Positions 35,750 through 35,824 of a stretch of 35,824 nt of DNA are shown one piece after another (position 1 is the first letter of the stretch; each line of letters opens with the position of its first letter). Source of the DNA: a virus; IMG/VR virus record IMGVR_UViG_3300046010_013789, positions 1 through 35,824 of that record; one strand, 5' to 3'. The notes under the pieces were generated by a model. It made no database searches. It saw nothing but the letters and a program-made list of their open reading frames with translations, and was not told where the DNA came from. The translations under genes were made by a program, and so were the position numbers.

Positions 35750-35824
35750 TTATCCTCTTTTAAATCTTCTTTCCCAAATTTGGGGAAATTTTTTCCATTG
35801 TTCTTTTTCGATAGTTATCTCCAC
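35750..35824 (-). CDS. Partial CDS, C-terminus of a second glycosyltransferase-like protein
   Basis: An open frame enters from the right edge and stops at TAA (35752-35750), one base before the ATG of the complete glycosyltransferase-like gene. The 24 visible residues end KEQWKKFPQIWERRFKRG. They resemble the end of the next gene product (WNKSPTIWRRRFG), sharing W-x-K-x-P-x-I-W-x-R-R-F. This suggests tandem paralogues. Only the tail is present, so the function is inferred from that match alone. Confidence 0.6.
   Translation of the reverse strand: MEITIEKEQWKKFPQIWERRFKRG

Noticed and set aside
1-35824. Anti-phage defence, CRISPR, retroelement or toxin-antitoxin system
   Set aside because: No reverse transcriptase, nuclease, Cas, toxin or repeat-spacer structure was seen on either strand. 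All genes fit virion, sigma-block or sugar-cassette roles or remain unrecognised.

Overview
The window is a strongly AT-rich, wholly co-oriented piece of a large tailed-phage genome. Every supportable gene is on the minus strand, so transcription runs from high to low coordinates. There is almost no intergenic DNA: the two largest gaps are about 40 and 34 bases, and many junctions are TAATG or ATGA stop/start overlaps. No tRNA, rRNA, CRISPR array, insertion sequence, origin or convincing terminator was seen, and no gene-free stretch reaches 300 bases. The virus is inferred to be a contractile-tailed (myovirus-type) phage with T4-like virion and late-transcription logic. The evidence is a gp25-type wedge protein, a gp6/J-type wedge protein, a tail lysozyme next to a spike-like protein, and a gp55-like sigma factor. 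Heptose-type sugar genes hint at a Gram-negative host, but the sequence does not identify it.

In transcription order, 35824-30692 is a sugar and surface-glycan cassette. It holds the tail end of one glycosyltransferase-like gene, a second complete glycosyltransferase-like gene, a SAM methyltransferase and a GDP-fucose-synthase-type reductase. A split heptose kinase/adenylyltransferase pair, a dTDP-glucose-4,6-dehydratase-type enzyme, a capsule-type HAD phosphatase and a cupin follow. Together they look able to make, modify and transfer an unusual activated sugar, possibly a deoxy-heptose, onto the virion or the host surface.

30690-29004 is a run of small genes: a conserved 60-residue protein, an FmdB-type zinc ribbon, a single-pass membrane protein, the late sigma factor and a 93-residue helical protein. 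The sigma factor presumably directs transcription of the virion genes that follow.

29000-1 is a baseplate/tail module. It runs through the tail lysozyme, a spike-like protein, two unrecognised proteins (1181 and 529 aa), gp25, gp6, a DNRLRE-type protein, a 2627-aa LamG-containing giant, and five further probable virion proteins (325, 1178, 1146, 341 and 362 aa). The first residues of one more gene lie at the left edge. The gp25-gp6 core gives the module its identity. The large proteins around it are probably wedge or peripheral baseplate and host-contact components, assigned by position and composition rather than by recognised family.
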